64,000 nt of DNA from NCBI GenBank assembly GCA_963826505.1, contig CAWGXG010000008.1:372001-436000 (forward strand), given 5' to 3'. The notes under the pieces were generated by a model, which was not told the origin of the DNA, ran no database searches, and saw only the letters and a list, made by a program, of their open reading frames with translations. Shown here one piece after another: positions 1-8,826 of the stretch (within the stretch, counting starts at the first letter, position 1; each line of letters begins with the position of its first letter). Position numbers and translations under genes: made by a program. The DNA comes from CAWGXG01 sp963826505. Lineage in GTDB: Bacteria > Chloroflexota > Anaerolineae > Aggregatilineales > Aggregatilineaceae.

Positions 1-661
1 GCGCAGGCGCTACCCTGGACCGATGAAGTCGCGTTTATCAAGGAACATGGTCACCACGCTGCCCAAAGGCGCGAACGGTGGCGATGATGCGGACGTGCAG
101 TGGGCGCGTTTCCAGCAGCATGGCGGCTGGTGGCCCGTGGGAGACGGCACCATCTGCTGGCGCTCGAACGCTACCGCGGTCCAGAGTCGACGTCTCCCCC
201 GCCACATTCCAGGGTGACGAGCGGACTACCCCTACTTTCTGCATCTCTACCTCTCGGTCTTGTTCGGTGACGGCAGCGGCGCGAGGATGCCCTGGTTGCA
301 AGGCGCACCCGATCCGATGACGACGATCGCGTGGCAAACCTGGGTCGAGATCAATCCGCAAACGGCCAAAGAGCTCGGCGTGAAAAACGGCGACATCGTG
401 AAGATCAATCGCCCAACGGGGAGATGCGAAGCGCCGGTTTACATATTCCCGGCTATTCGCCCCGACACGGTGGCTATTCCGCTGGGGCAGGGCCACACCG
501 ATCTGGGCGTTATGCCAAAAGATCGCGGCGCGCATGCGCTGCAATTGATTGGAGCGGCGACGGATGACGGCGGCACCAGCCTGGTCTGGTCTAACGTGCG
601 GGTCAAGCATCACCAAGACCGACAACAGATAGGCCTTGGCGTTGCTCGAAAGCACGGTTGA
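1..661 (+). CDS. actB: ActB, molybdopterin-oxidoreductase-like part (5' truncated, frame-broken)
   Basis: This is the C-terminal end of the large subunit of alternative complex III, a quinol oxidase that passes electrons to cytochrome c or a terminal oxidase. The clear part runs from about 200 to 661 and reads as the molybdopterin-dinucleotide-binding fold, with DYPYFLHLY, then PWLQGAPDP, TWVEINPQTAKELGVKNGD and IPLGQGHTDLG. Upstream, pieces of the same protein appear in three different frames (for example ARFQQHGGWWPVG near 100-140), so at least two or three indels lie in the first 230 bases. After about 612 the reading ITKTDNR continues the family pattern one frame away from the open frame. 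In the family this part is normally fused to the ferredoxin-like part that follows at 737, so both may be one gene. The start lies outside the window. Act proteins of this fold are not expected to bind a molybdenum cofactor. Confidence 0.7.
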
Positions 662-736
662 TCAGAGCGAAAGATGCCTCCATCCCGTTCTAGCTGTCAC
701 CGTGGAACACCGCCAAACACACAGGAGCGATTCTGA

Positions 737-1458
737 ATGGCTGAACAACAACACAGACACAAATGGACGATGATTGTTGATCTGGACAAATGCACCGGAT
801 GCCAGGCGTGTGTCATTGCTTGCCACGCGGAGAACAATATCCCGGTCGCCAGCGAAGAAGAGGTCGTGCGCGGACGCAGCGATCACTGGATCCGGATCGA
901 ACGGTACTGGGAAGGCGAATACCCAGACGTCAAAGCGCGCTTTATCCCGGTCTTTTGCCAGCAGTGCGGCAACGCGCCCTGCGAGCCGGTTTGCCCGGTT
1001 TACGCCTCCTATCACAGCGTTGAGGAAAATCTCAACATTCAGGTCTACAACCGCTGCATCGGCACACGCTACTGCGGTAACAACTGCCCCTACCGAGTCC
1101 GGGTCTTCAACTTCTTCGCGCCGCATTTTGATGCGCCGCTTGAACAGCAGCTTAATCCCGGACGTGACCGTGCGCGGCCCTGGTGTGATGGAAAAATGCA
1201 CGTTCTGTATCCAGCGCATCCGGCGCGGCGAGAAGACGGCAGACAAAGAGGGACGTGCCGTGCAGGATGGCGAAGTCATCCCGGCTTGCGCGCAGGCGTG
1301 CCCGGCTGACGCGCTGGTCTTCGGCGACAAGACCGACGAAGAACAGCCGCGTCGCCCAGATGCTGCCCGATGAGCGCCAGTTCAAGCTGCTGGAGAGCCT
1401 GGGAACTGAGCCGGCAGTTTATTACCTGAAAGGTGGTGAGACACATGTTGGAGAGTAA
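737..1458 (+). CDS. actB: ActB, iron-sulfur part of alternative complex III (two frame breaks)
   Basis: This is an electron-transfer subunit with four ferredoxin-type cysteine groups, as expected for the iron-sulfur half of ActB. Visible motifs are CTGCQACVIAC, CQQCGNAPCEPVCPV, RCIGTRYCGNNCPYRV, and CTFCIQRI with ACAQACPADA. The first three are in one frame (737 to about 1160). The fourth is in the next frame (to about 1350). The tail LLESLGTEPAVYYLKGG is in a third frame and ends at the TAA at 1456-1458. Each break looks like a single-base indel because similarity resumes at once. An AGGAG at 723-727 sits 9 bases before ATG 737, so a separate start is possible. Fusion with the preceding molybdopterin-like part is the usual arrangement. 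ActC starts inside its last codons. Confidence 0.75.
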
Positions 1459-2906
1459 AGCGAGAGCGGCCCTTACTGGCAGCAACCTGTGCCAGAAAAC
1501 GAGCGGCTGGCGCGCCAGATGGAGCACGCGCGCGAAGAGCACCTGCTGCTTGATCCGCGGTCTCCTGCGGAAGTCAACGAGCAAGTACTCGCCACAATGC
1601 AGAAAACCAGCCCTCGGTTCTGGATCGCGGTGATGGTATTGGGGGCAGGAACGACGCTGCTGTTCTTGTACCTGGGCAACGCAGGTCGTCAGCGGCATCG
1701 GGGTCACCGGGCTTAACCGGTCGGTGATGTGGGGTCCGTACATTGCCAACCTGATCTACTTCATCGGTATCGGCCACGCCGGGACGTTTATCTCGGCGGC
1801 GCTGCGGCTGATGCACATGGATTTTCGCCGGCCTATCGCCCGCGCGGCAGAGACGGTCACGCTGTTTGCGCTGGCTTGCGCGGCGTTGTTTCCGCTTGTC
1901 CACGTCGGGCGTATCTGGAAGTTGTATTATATGCTGCCGATCCCCAACCAGCGCAATTTGTGGCCGAATTTCCGTTCGGCTTTGTTCTGGGATATGACCG
2001 CCATCACGACTTATCTTATCGGAAGCACGCTGTTCATGTTCCTCGCGTTGATCCCCGATCTGGCGATGGCACGCGATCACACGACCGGGTGGCGGCATAA
2101 GTTGTATGGTGCTCTGGCGATGGGATGGCGTGGTGCAGAAGCGGAATGGCACCGGCTGGAGAGGGCCAGCACATATCGATCAGCTTTGTCATCATCCCGG
2201 TGATGTTTTCGGTTCACACCGGCGTGTCGTGGAATTTGTCGATGGCGATCCAGCCCGGCTGGCACAGCACGATGTTCGGCCCGTTTTTCGTGGTCGGCGC
2301 GTTGTTTTCCGGTGTCGCCGCCGTGATTCTGGTCATGATTGTCATCCGCAAAACGATGCGTTATGGGTACTTCATGCGTGAAGAACATTTCGACGCGATG
2401 GGGATTTTCCTCCTCCTCCTGTCCCTGACCTGGATTTACTTCTACTTCGCCGAATGGATCACCAACTGGTATGGCAACCTGCCGCCAGAAGTCATGATCC
2501 AAAAGATGTTGACCGGCCCGGCGGCGCCGTTGTTCTACCTGATGTTGTTCTGTAACATCATCGTTCCGGTGGGCACGCTGTGGTCGCGGCGCGTGCGAAG
2601 GTCGCTGCCCGCCATGTTCATTGTCTGCGTGTTTGTCCAGATTGGCATGTACCTGGAACGCATTTTGATCGTGGCCGGGTTCCTGTCGCGCACCGAACTG
2701 TCTTTCAACTGGGTGAACTACACACCGCATCTGCCCGAAATTTTCATCACGATCGGCACATTCTCGTTTTTGGCGCTGCTGTACATCTTGTCTTCACTCG
2801 CCTCGTTCCGATCATTCCCGTATGGGAAGTTTACGATGGACAGGCGATGCAAAGCGCGCGTCGTATTGGCCGGGCCGTTGTATCTACCCGTACCGAAGGA
2901 CACTAG
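1445..2906 (+). CDS. actC: ActC, NrfD-like quinol-binding membrane subunit (several frame breaks)
   Basis: This is an integral membrane subunit of alternative complex III from the NrfD/PsrC family, which binds quinol and anchors the iron-sulfur subunit. The probable start is ATG 1445, overlapping the end of actB. The reading MLESK switches to YWQQPVPENERLARQ near 1462. The first helix (FWIAVMVLGAGTTLLFLYLG) breaks near 1690. MWGPYIANLIYFIGIGHAGT continues in a second frame to about 2130. A third frame carries the remaining helices, including HTGVSWNLSMAIQPGWHST and TWIYFYFAEWITNWYG. The end shifts again near 2805 to give IIPVWEVYDGQ, stopping at 2906. All family blocks are present and in order, so the gene is probably intact in the organism and damaged by sequence errors here. 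Confidence 0.75.
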
Positions 2907-2915
2907 GAGGAAGTG

Positions 2916-3968
2916 ATGGCCGACTTTTTACTGCTGGGTTTGTTTGATAATGTCGATATCGCGGCTGACGTGGTGGACGAAGTGCGCGAACTGGGCGTCA
3001 AAGACGAACAGGTTAACGTGCTGTCAAACGTGCCCTACTCGAGCACCTTTTTCGGACGCAAACCGGCGCGTCTGTGGTACTTGCCATATGTACTGGGCGG
3101 TGCTGCGACCGGCATCTTGCTGGGCTGGTTCATCACCTTTCGAACGCCTGCGATCTACCCGGCGCATGTCGGCGGTCAAGATCTGACGCCTGTACCGCCC
3201 TCAGCGGTCATCTTTTTCGAGCTGATTGCGTTATGCACCATGATCGCGACGTTTATTGGTTTCCTGCTCCAAAACCGTTTTCCGATCCTGACCCGCCATA
3301 TGTATGACGAGCGCATCACCGATGGTTATATCGGCGTTGAAGTGCTCGCAGGCGATGCCGTCGCAGAGCAGGTTGTCAAAGTCTTCGAGACGCACCACTC
3401 GCATGTCATCAAACGCGAGGACGCTGCTGAATACAAACCGCAGGGCATCCGCCATCTGTTGTTCTGGGGCGGGGTGAGCACCGCTGGCTTATTCGCGCTG
3501 ATCGTCCCGGTTCTGGTGACCTACGACGTGATCCGGCTTCCCTGGGTCAACGTCATGCGCGATTCGGTCGCCGTGGGAGCTCAAGAGGGGCCGCGTCGGG
3601 CCGCACCGCCGGAGTCGATTCCGATTCAGGGGCCTGTTCTGATCGCGGGTCAACCCGCGACCAAACGCGTCGAAGCGACGGCGGCATCCCTGGAACGCGG
3701 CAAGACTCTGTTTGGCATCAACTGCGCGATATGTCATGGTGAAAACGGCGATTTGCAGGGCGCGACCGTCGGGAAATATTTCCCTGAGGTTCCGGCCCTG
3801 GTTGATCCTGGACCTCAAAGTCTATCGGACGATGAAATCTTCCTGACGATCACAAATGGCAGGAACCGTATGCCGAGTCTGGCGGAGAATCTCACCCCGG
3901 GCGAAACCTGGGATATCGTGAATTACGTGCGCAGTTTGGGGGCAGCGGCGGGCACCACCGCCCAGTGA
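2916..3968 (+). CDS. actD: ActD (DUF3341) fused to a c-type monohaem domain (ActE-like)
   Basis: This 350-residue protein has two parts. Residues 1-210 match ActD: a cytosolic ferredoxin-like region (FLLLGLFDNVDIAADVV), a pair of membrane helices with an acidic/proline loop between them (around residues 53-75 and 96-115), then a short cytosolic segment. A further helix (about 183-205) leads into an exported C-terminal domain with one haem site CAICH (near residue 270) and a methionine in NRMPS that could be the distal ligand. Known act clusters encode ActD and the monohaem ActE as separate genes, so this appears to be a fusion. ATG 2916 is chosen because AGGAGG (2905-2910) lies 5 bases upstream; GTG 2913 is the alternative. 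Unlike actB and actC it has no frame break. Confidence 0.8.
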   Translation: MADFLLLGLFDNVDIAADVVDEVRELGVKDEQVNVLSNVPYSSTFFGRKPARLWYLPYVLGGAATGILLGWFITFRTPAIYPAHVGGQDLTPVPPSAVIFFELIALCTMIATFIGFLLQNRFPILTRHMYDERITDGYIGVEVLAGDAVAEQVVKVFETHHSHVIKREDAAEYKPQGIRHLLFWGGVSTAGLFALIVPVLVTYDVIRLPWVNVMRDSVAVGAQEGPRRAAPPESIPIQGPVLIAGQPATKRVEATAASLERGKTLFGINCAICHGENGDLQGATVGKYFPEVPALVDPGPQSLSDDEIFLTITNGRNRMPSLAENLTPGETWDIVNYVRSLGAAAGTTAQ

Positions 3969-4033
3969 GTTCTATCGGATTTTCGCGGAGCTACGCCAAG
4001 GGCGTATGCCCTCTGAAAAAACGGAGGTCAGTC

Positions 4034-4900
4034 GTGTTCAAACGAACCTGGATAGTGATTATGGGCGTCATCGGGGCCGTCGGCTTACTGAGCGGGTGTG
4101 TAGGCGGCAAGCTGGCTAAAGACCTGACGCCGATCCCGACTCTGCCACCCGGTGAGCAGCCCGCGCTGGTGGACGCGCTGCAAGTGTCTACGGCATCACC
4201 TGCCCCGGCGGCGGGCGGCGCGGCGACGAGCCAGGATCAGCTTGTCGCCACGGGTGAACAACTGTTTTCTGGAACGTGCACCGCGTGTCACGGGGATAAG
4301 GACGGCGCTGGCCCGGCATTCGTCGGGATGGCCGATCGTGCGGCGACGCGCGTCGATGGGATGACGGCTGAAGATTATCTGCACGAGTCCATCGTCGATC
4401 CCAGCGCTTACGTGGTCGAGGGGTTCTCGGATATTATGCCGAAGCAATTCGCCGATCAGTTTAGTGCCCAGGAAATCGATGCACTCGTCGCGTACATTAT
4501 GGCAGATTCGAGCGGTACAGCGGCTCCGGTTGAGACTCCGGCGCCCACGACCGAGCCCGCTACGCCAGAAGCGCCCGCTGCGACAGAAACGCCGGTCGAG
4601 AGCACTCAGGCGGCGGCTGCACCCACCGGTAATGCCGACAACGGTGCGACTATTTTCGCCAGTTCGTGCAGCGCCTGTCATGGGGCGCAGGATGGCGCTG
4701 GCCCGGCAGTGACGGGCATCGCTGAGCGCGCTGCTACGCGCGTTGACGGCATGACTGCGGCGGACTATCTGCACGAATCCATCGTTGATCCAAGCGCTTA
4801 CGTGGTCGAGGGATTTGCCGATATCATGCCAAAGACGTTTGCGCAGCAGTTCAGCGATCAGGAAATCAACGATCTGGTGGCCTACCTTCTAACGCAATAA
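4034..4900 (+). CDS. Dihaem cytochrome c lipoprotein with internal duplication
   Basis: This is a secreted electron carrier anchored by a lipid. The N-terminus is a lipoprotein signal ending in LLSGC. Two near-copies of a class I cytochrome c domain follow, each with CxxCH (CTACHGDKDGAGP and CSACHGAQDGAGP) and each with the same block RAATRVDGMTA.DYLHESI and a later IMPK methionine. An Ala/Pro/Thr-rich linker separates them. It ends the act operon and may accept electrons from the complex or stand in for ActA/ActE haem subunits. GTG 4034 is preferred because ACGGAGG (4021-4027) lies 6 bases upstream. A longer GTG start at 3965 overlaps the actD stop, but it would put 23 residues in front of the signal peptide. 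Confidence 0.8.
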   Translation: MFKRTWIVIMGVIGAVGLLSGCVGGKLAKDLTPIPTLPPGEQPALVDALQVSTASPAPAAGGAATSQDQLVATGEQLFSGTCTACHGDKDGAGPAFVGMADRAATRVDGMTAEDYLHESIVDPSAYVVEGFSDIMPKQFADQFSAQEIDALVAYIMADSSGTAAPVETPAPTTEPATPEAPAATETPVESTQAAAAPTGNADNGATIFASSCSACHGAQDGAGPAVTGIAERAATRVDGMTAADYLHESIVDPSAYVVEGFADIMPKTFAQQFSDQEINDLVAYLLTQ

Positions 4901-5065
4901 ACTCAAACGCGGGACCAGCGTCAAGCTGGAACAGCGTGGAACGCAGACGGTGTCGTGCTGGCAGGGGTGCGGCACCGTTTCGTTATGTACTATGCGCCTA
5001 TTGGTTCGGCAGGCGGGCCCGTGGTAGGATAAGCGTGTTCTGATGGTAGGGGTAGAGGAATCACA

Positions 5066-7225
5066 ATGCGTTTCGTGTGGCGACGCCGACATGTTCTAGG
5101 GCTGCTGGTAATGGGGTGCGCTGTGCTCTTGGTGGCGCGCGCCTTCAACCCTGTTGGTCTGGCGCAGGACGGTGGCCCCACCGCTACCCCGAACATCAAC
5201 TGGGTGCAGGCGCATGACGGAGTCTATGTGCGGGGCGGACCTGGCCTGGAATACGATCTCGTCGGCGCGCTGGCCGTAGGAGAATGGGTGCAACCCCTGG
5301 CGCGCAACGACGCGGGAGACTGGATTCTGATCGTCTATTTGTACACAGAAGGCTGGGTCCACGTAGATGGCGTGAGTTGGCGTACCAATGTGGCCAACCT
5401 GCCAGTGATCGATGATCCCGCACCAACGCCAATTCCCCGGCCCTTGTATTACAACACGCCCGGTGGTCCCACGTATACCCCGAACGCCAACTGGGTCAAT
5501 GTCGGCGGGGACGGCGCTTTTGTGCGGTCTGGACCGGGCCAGGGGTATTGGCCGGTGGGTATGCTGTTTACCGGCGATGTCGTCGATCCGGTGGCGCACG
5601 ACGCTGCAGACGACTGGGTAATGGTGCGATTTGGCGATGGTTACGGCTGGATACGGTACGATCTTGTGGCGTGGACCGGCGACGTCAACGCGCTCCCGGT
5701 AGTGGATGTGCCCAATCTGACCCCCTCGTTCACGCCGGTCCCTGTGCGCCCGACTGCCACGCCCACGCTGACCCCGTCTCGGACGCCGCGTCCGTCGCTG
5801 ACGCCATTCCCAACGGCTACGGCCACGTTCACGCAGACGCCGACCGCGACGGCTACCTCTACAGCTACCGACACGCCCAGCGCGACGCCTACTTCAACCT
5901 TGACGCCTACCGCAACTCCTACGGCGTCACCCAGCCTGACGTCCACGGCGACGGAAACATTGACTCCGACATCAACGGCGACCGCCACTCAAACTGCTTC
6001 CCCCGTGCCCACGCTGACGTGGACGTCCACCGCGACCGTGACGTTGACCGCGACTTCCACACCGACATGGACGCAGTCGCCGACCACTACGCCATCTGCG
6101 GTGCCCACGTCTACGGCGACACGCACGGAGTTGCCTACGTTGACGCTCAACTCCAGCCCTACCAGCCCGGCGGCGATCGTGGCGGTGCCCACCCAGATGC
6201 CCAGCGCGACACCATCAGTTACCCCGTCCCCCGTCCCGCCGACGGCAACGGCGTCCCATACGCCAACGGTGACGCCATCCGCCACAGAAACGGCCACGTT
6301 CACGCAGACGCCAACGGCAGTACCTACACTGACGGCGACCGATACAGCTACGCCGGTGCCTACGCCGACGGCAACGGCGTCCTATACGCCAACGGTGACG
6401 CCGTCCGCTACAGAAACGTCCACTTTCACCCAGACACCTACGGCAGCAGCCACGCTGACCGCAACCGATACGTCCACGCCGTTGCCGACGTCCACCGCAA
6501 CGCGCACGAAACTGCCCACGGAGACGCCCTCTGCGACCGTCACATCAACCCTGACGCCCACGGCAATACCTACGCTGACCGCGACGCGTACTCTTGCGCC
6601 TTCGCCTACGGCGACATTCACTGCCAGCGTGACCAATACAGCCGCGGCGACGGTCGTACCTTCATGGACGCCGACCACGACGCCCCAGGATACGCCAACC
6701 ACTGCGCCGGTTGAGAGTGCAACCCCAACGCCAACGCCTACACCGGCTGCCATCGCGCTCGCTGGGGCTGACGATGGCTCAGCCGGGTCGGAAGGTGATG
6801 CCGCTGCACCTGAACCCGCCTCCGGCGGGCCGTCGCGTACGGCTTGGGTCTTGGCAGGAATTATTGGCCTGGTGGTGCTCGGTTACGTCAGCATCTTCGC
6901 GATGCAGGTAGCGAGTTTGGCGCGCTATCGTGCGGGCTTCAGCCTCACGGTCTGCCCGGTGTGCGAGTCAGGGCATCTTTACGTGGATGAGCGACGCCGT
7001 CGTGTGTTGGGAATCCCATGGGTTCGCCGGACGGTGCGCTGTGACAACTGCCGGTCGGTGCTGCGTTACGTGGGCCGGCGGCGCTGGCGTTACGCGGTCG
7101 ATGGAACCGAGAACCCGGCTCTTTTCGAAAGTTATAACGGGCGGGTGTTGACCGAACAGCAGCTCATGGCGATTTCGCCGGAGTATGCCAGCGCGCCCGA
7201 GTTCGTGGACGATGATGTGACCTAG
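5066..7225 (+). CDS. SH3-domain membrane protein with Thr/Pro-rich stalk and cytosolic zinc ribbon
   Basis: I do not recognise this 719-residue protein as a named family. After a signal peptide it has two bacterial SH3-like modules (about residues 48-110 and 148-212), each with a VRGGPGLEYDLVG or VRSGPGQGYWPVG core and a W-V/I ending. About 350 residues made almost wholly of Thr, Pro, Ser and Ala follow, suggesting an extended wall-spanning stalk. A single membrane helix (AWVLAGIIGLVVLGYVSIFA, near residue 595) leads to a short C-terminal domain with CPVCESG and CDNC pairs, a probable zinc ribbon. The order places SH3 domains outside and the zinc ribbon inside, so it could sense the cell wall and signal inward; that role is inference. 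The start is supported by GTAGAGGAA just upstream. Confidence 0.75.
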   Translation: MRFVWRRRHVLGLLVMGCAVLLVARAFNPVGLAQDGGPTATPNINWVQAHDGVYVRGGPGLEYDLVGALAVGEWVQPLARNDAGDWILIVYLYTEGWVHVDGVSWRTNVANLPVIDDPAPTPIPRPLYYNTPGGPTYTPNANWVNVGGDGAFVRSGPGQGYWPVGMLFTGDVVDPVAHDAADDWVMVRFGDGYGWIRYDLVAWTGDVNALPVVDVPNLTPSFTPVPVRPTATPTLTPSRTPRPSLTPFPTATATFTQTPTATATSTATDTPSATPTSTLTPTATPTASPSLTSTATETLTPTSTATATQTASPVPTLTWTSTATVTLTATSTPTWTQSPTTTPSAVPTSTATRTELPTLTLNSSPTSPAAIVAVPTQMPSATPSVTPSPVPPTATASHTPTVTPSATETATFTQTPTAVPTLTATDTATPVPTPTATASYTPTVTPSATETSTFTQTPTAAATLTATDTSTPLPTSTATRTKLPTETPSATVTSTLTPTAIPTLTATRTLAPSPTATFTASVTNTAAATVVPSWTPTTTPQDTPTTAPVESATPTPTPTPAAIALAGADDGSAGSEGDAAAPEPASGGPSRTAWVLAGIIGLVVLGYVSIFAMQVASLARYRAGFSLTVCPVCESGHLYVDERRRRVLGIPWVRRTVRCDNCRSVLRYVGRRRWRYAVDGTENPALFESYNGRVLTEQQLMAISPEYASAPEFVDDDVT
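5700..6740 (+). repeat. Degenerate Thr/Pro/Ser/Ala-coding low-complexity repeat
   Basis: This segment inside the SH3/zinc-ribbon gene is a run of short imperfect repeats built on ACG/ACC/CCG/GCG codons. Larger units also repeat: TATFTQTPTA, TATDT and TATASYTPTVTPSATET recur two or three times, which suggests duplication of blocks of roughly 100-170 bases. The composition keeps several other frames and the opposite strand open. Those open frames have compositions (Val/Gly or Asp/Tyr/His rich) that mirror the repeat and should not be read as genes. Confidence 0.8.
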
Positions 7226-7386
7226 CCCTCGGTCGCCCTGAAAACGCACCATTCCGCGCGAATGGCGAGCCATCAGAGTGGTGGATTCTTCGCGTATCTT
7301 TTGCCTAGTATGCCCGGAGGCGTTACCATCTTGGTACCTGTCACCCGATGAGTTCTGTTGTGCAGCGTATATCCCAGGAGTGCGTA

Positions 7387-8826
7387 GTGGCCCCGCCGAT
7401 CAAGACACCCGAATGGGTCAAAGATGCTGTGTTTTACCAGATTTTTCCCGATCGCTTTGCAAAAAGCGATCGCGTTGTCAAACCATCGCACCTTGAGGCA
7501 TGGGATTCTCCGCCAACGTCGCATGGGTTCAAAGGCGGCGATTTGCTGGGTGTTGCCGAGCATCTCGATTATTTGTCCGACCTGGGCATTACGGCAATCT
7601 ATTTCAACCCTATCTTCCAGTCGGCTTCCAACCACCGCTACCACACGCACGATTATTTCCAGGTCGATCCGCTGTTGGGGGGCAATGATGCCCTGCGGGA
7701 ACTGCTTGACGCGGCGCACGCACGGGGGATTCGCGTCGTGTTGGATGGCGTATTTAACCATGCCAGCCGGGGATTCTTCCAGTTCAACCACATCCTGGAA
7801 TGTGGGGAGGCGTCGCCCTATCTGGATTGGTTCACTGTGAAGGGCTTCCCGCTTAACGCATACGACCACACGCAGAAGCCCAATTATGAGGCGTGGGTAG
7901 GATTGCATGCATTGCCCAAGCTCAATACCGACAATCCCCAGGTGCGCGAGTTCATCCTCAGCGTGGCCGAATACTGGATCAAGTTCGGTATTGATGGCTG
8001 GCGGTTGGATGTCCCGGCAGAAATCAATGATGATGCGTTCTGGCAGGAGTTCCGCCGCCGGGTGCGCGCCCATAACCCAGATGGTTACATCGTGGGTGAA
8101 ATCTGGGTAGAGGCGCGGCGCTGGCTCCAGGGGGATCAGTTCGACGCAGTGATGAATTACATCCAGACGCGTGCCGCAATCGCATTTTTCGGATCCCGCT
8201 CGCTGGCTCCGCTCTGGCTCGGGGGAACTTATCCCCCGCCCAAGCCGATCAACGCCGCGGATTTTGCGCAGGAAATCGAAGGGATGCTCGGCCTGTACGA
8301 CTGGGAGATCACGACCGCGCAGTTGAATCTGTTGAGCAGCCACGATATGCCGCGTTTTATCAACATGGTGCAGGGCGACGTTTCCGCTCTGAAGCTGGCG
8401 ATGTTGTTCCAGATGACCATGCCGGGTGCGCCCACGGTCTACTATGGTGACGAAGTCGGTTTGACGGGCGGTTATGATCCGGGTTGTCGCGGCGCGATGC
8501 CCTGGGATCACAGTCAATGGAACGCGGATTTGCTCGATTATGTCCGGGCGACGATCCAATTGCGCAAGGCTCATCCCGTGCTGCGACGTGGTACCTATCG
8601 CACGTTGCTGGCCGAAGGCGACAGCTATGCCTACGAGCGTGTCTACGAGGGGCAGCGGCTGGTAGTAGTGTTCAACACGGCCTCAAGTGCCGCCACGCTC
8701 GCCATTCCGGTGGGGGATGCGCATCAGACCCGCGTAGTATTTGGTGAGACCGAAGTTTTTCTGGAAGGCTCAACGTTGATGGTTCAGACCGCACCTCGCG
8801 GCGGTGTCGTTATTGTCTTGGAATGA
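7387..8826 (+). CDS. GH13 alpha-amylase-family glycosidase
   Basis: This is a cytosolic glycoside hydrolase of family 13 acting on alpha-glucans or maltodextrins (neopullulanase or cyclomaltodextrinase type is likely from its compact size of about 479 residues and lack of a signal peptide). It opens with the typical KDAVFYQIFPDRFA. Conserved regions are DGVFNH (about residue 119), GWRLDVPAE with the nucleophile Asp (about 206), GEIW with the acid/base Glu (about 237), and SSHDMPR with the third acid (about 319; most members have NHD). GTG 7387 is chosen because AGGAG (7376-7380) lies 6 bases upstream; the in-frame ATG 7348 has no ribosome site. It overlaps the next gene by ATGA. Confidence 0.85.
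   Translation: MAPPIKTPEWVKDAVFYQIFPDRFAKSDRVVKPSHLEAWDSPPTSHGFKGGDLLGVAEHLDYLSDLGITAIYFNPIFQSASNHRYHTHDYFQVDPLLGGNDALRELLDAAHARGIRVVLDGVFNHASRGFFQFNHILECGEASPYLDWFTVKGFPLNAYDHTQKPNYEAWVGLHALPKLNTDNPQVREFILSVAEYWIKFGIDGWRLDVPAEINDDAFWQEFRRRVRAHNPDGYIVGEIWVEARRWLQGDQFDAVMNYIQTRAAIAFFGSRSLAPLWLGGTYPPPKPINAADFAQEIEGMLGLYDWEITTAQLNLLSSHDMPRFINMVQGDVSALKLAMLFQMTMPGAPTVYYGDEVGLTGGYDPGCRGAMPWDHSQWNADLLDYVRATIQLRKAHPVLRRGTYRTLLAEGDSYAYERVYEGQRLVVVFNTASSAATLAIPVGDAHQTRVVFGETEVFLEGSTLMVQTAPRGGVVIVLE

Noticed and set aside
5548..6753. Long open frames on both strands inside the Thr/Pro-rich repeat (Asp/Tyr/His-rich forward, Val/Gly-rich reverse)
   Set aside because: They mirror the codon repeat of the real gene, have no ribosome sites and no family features.
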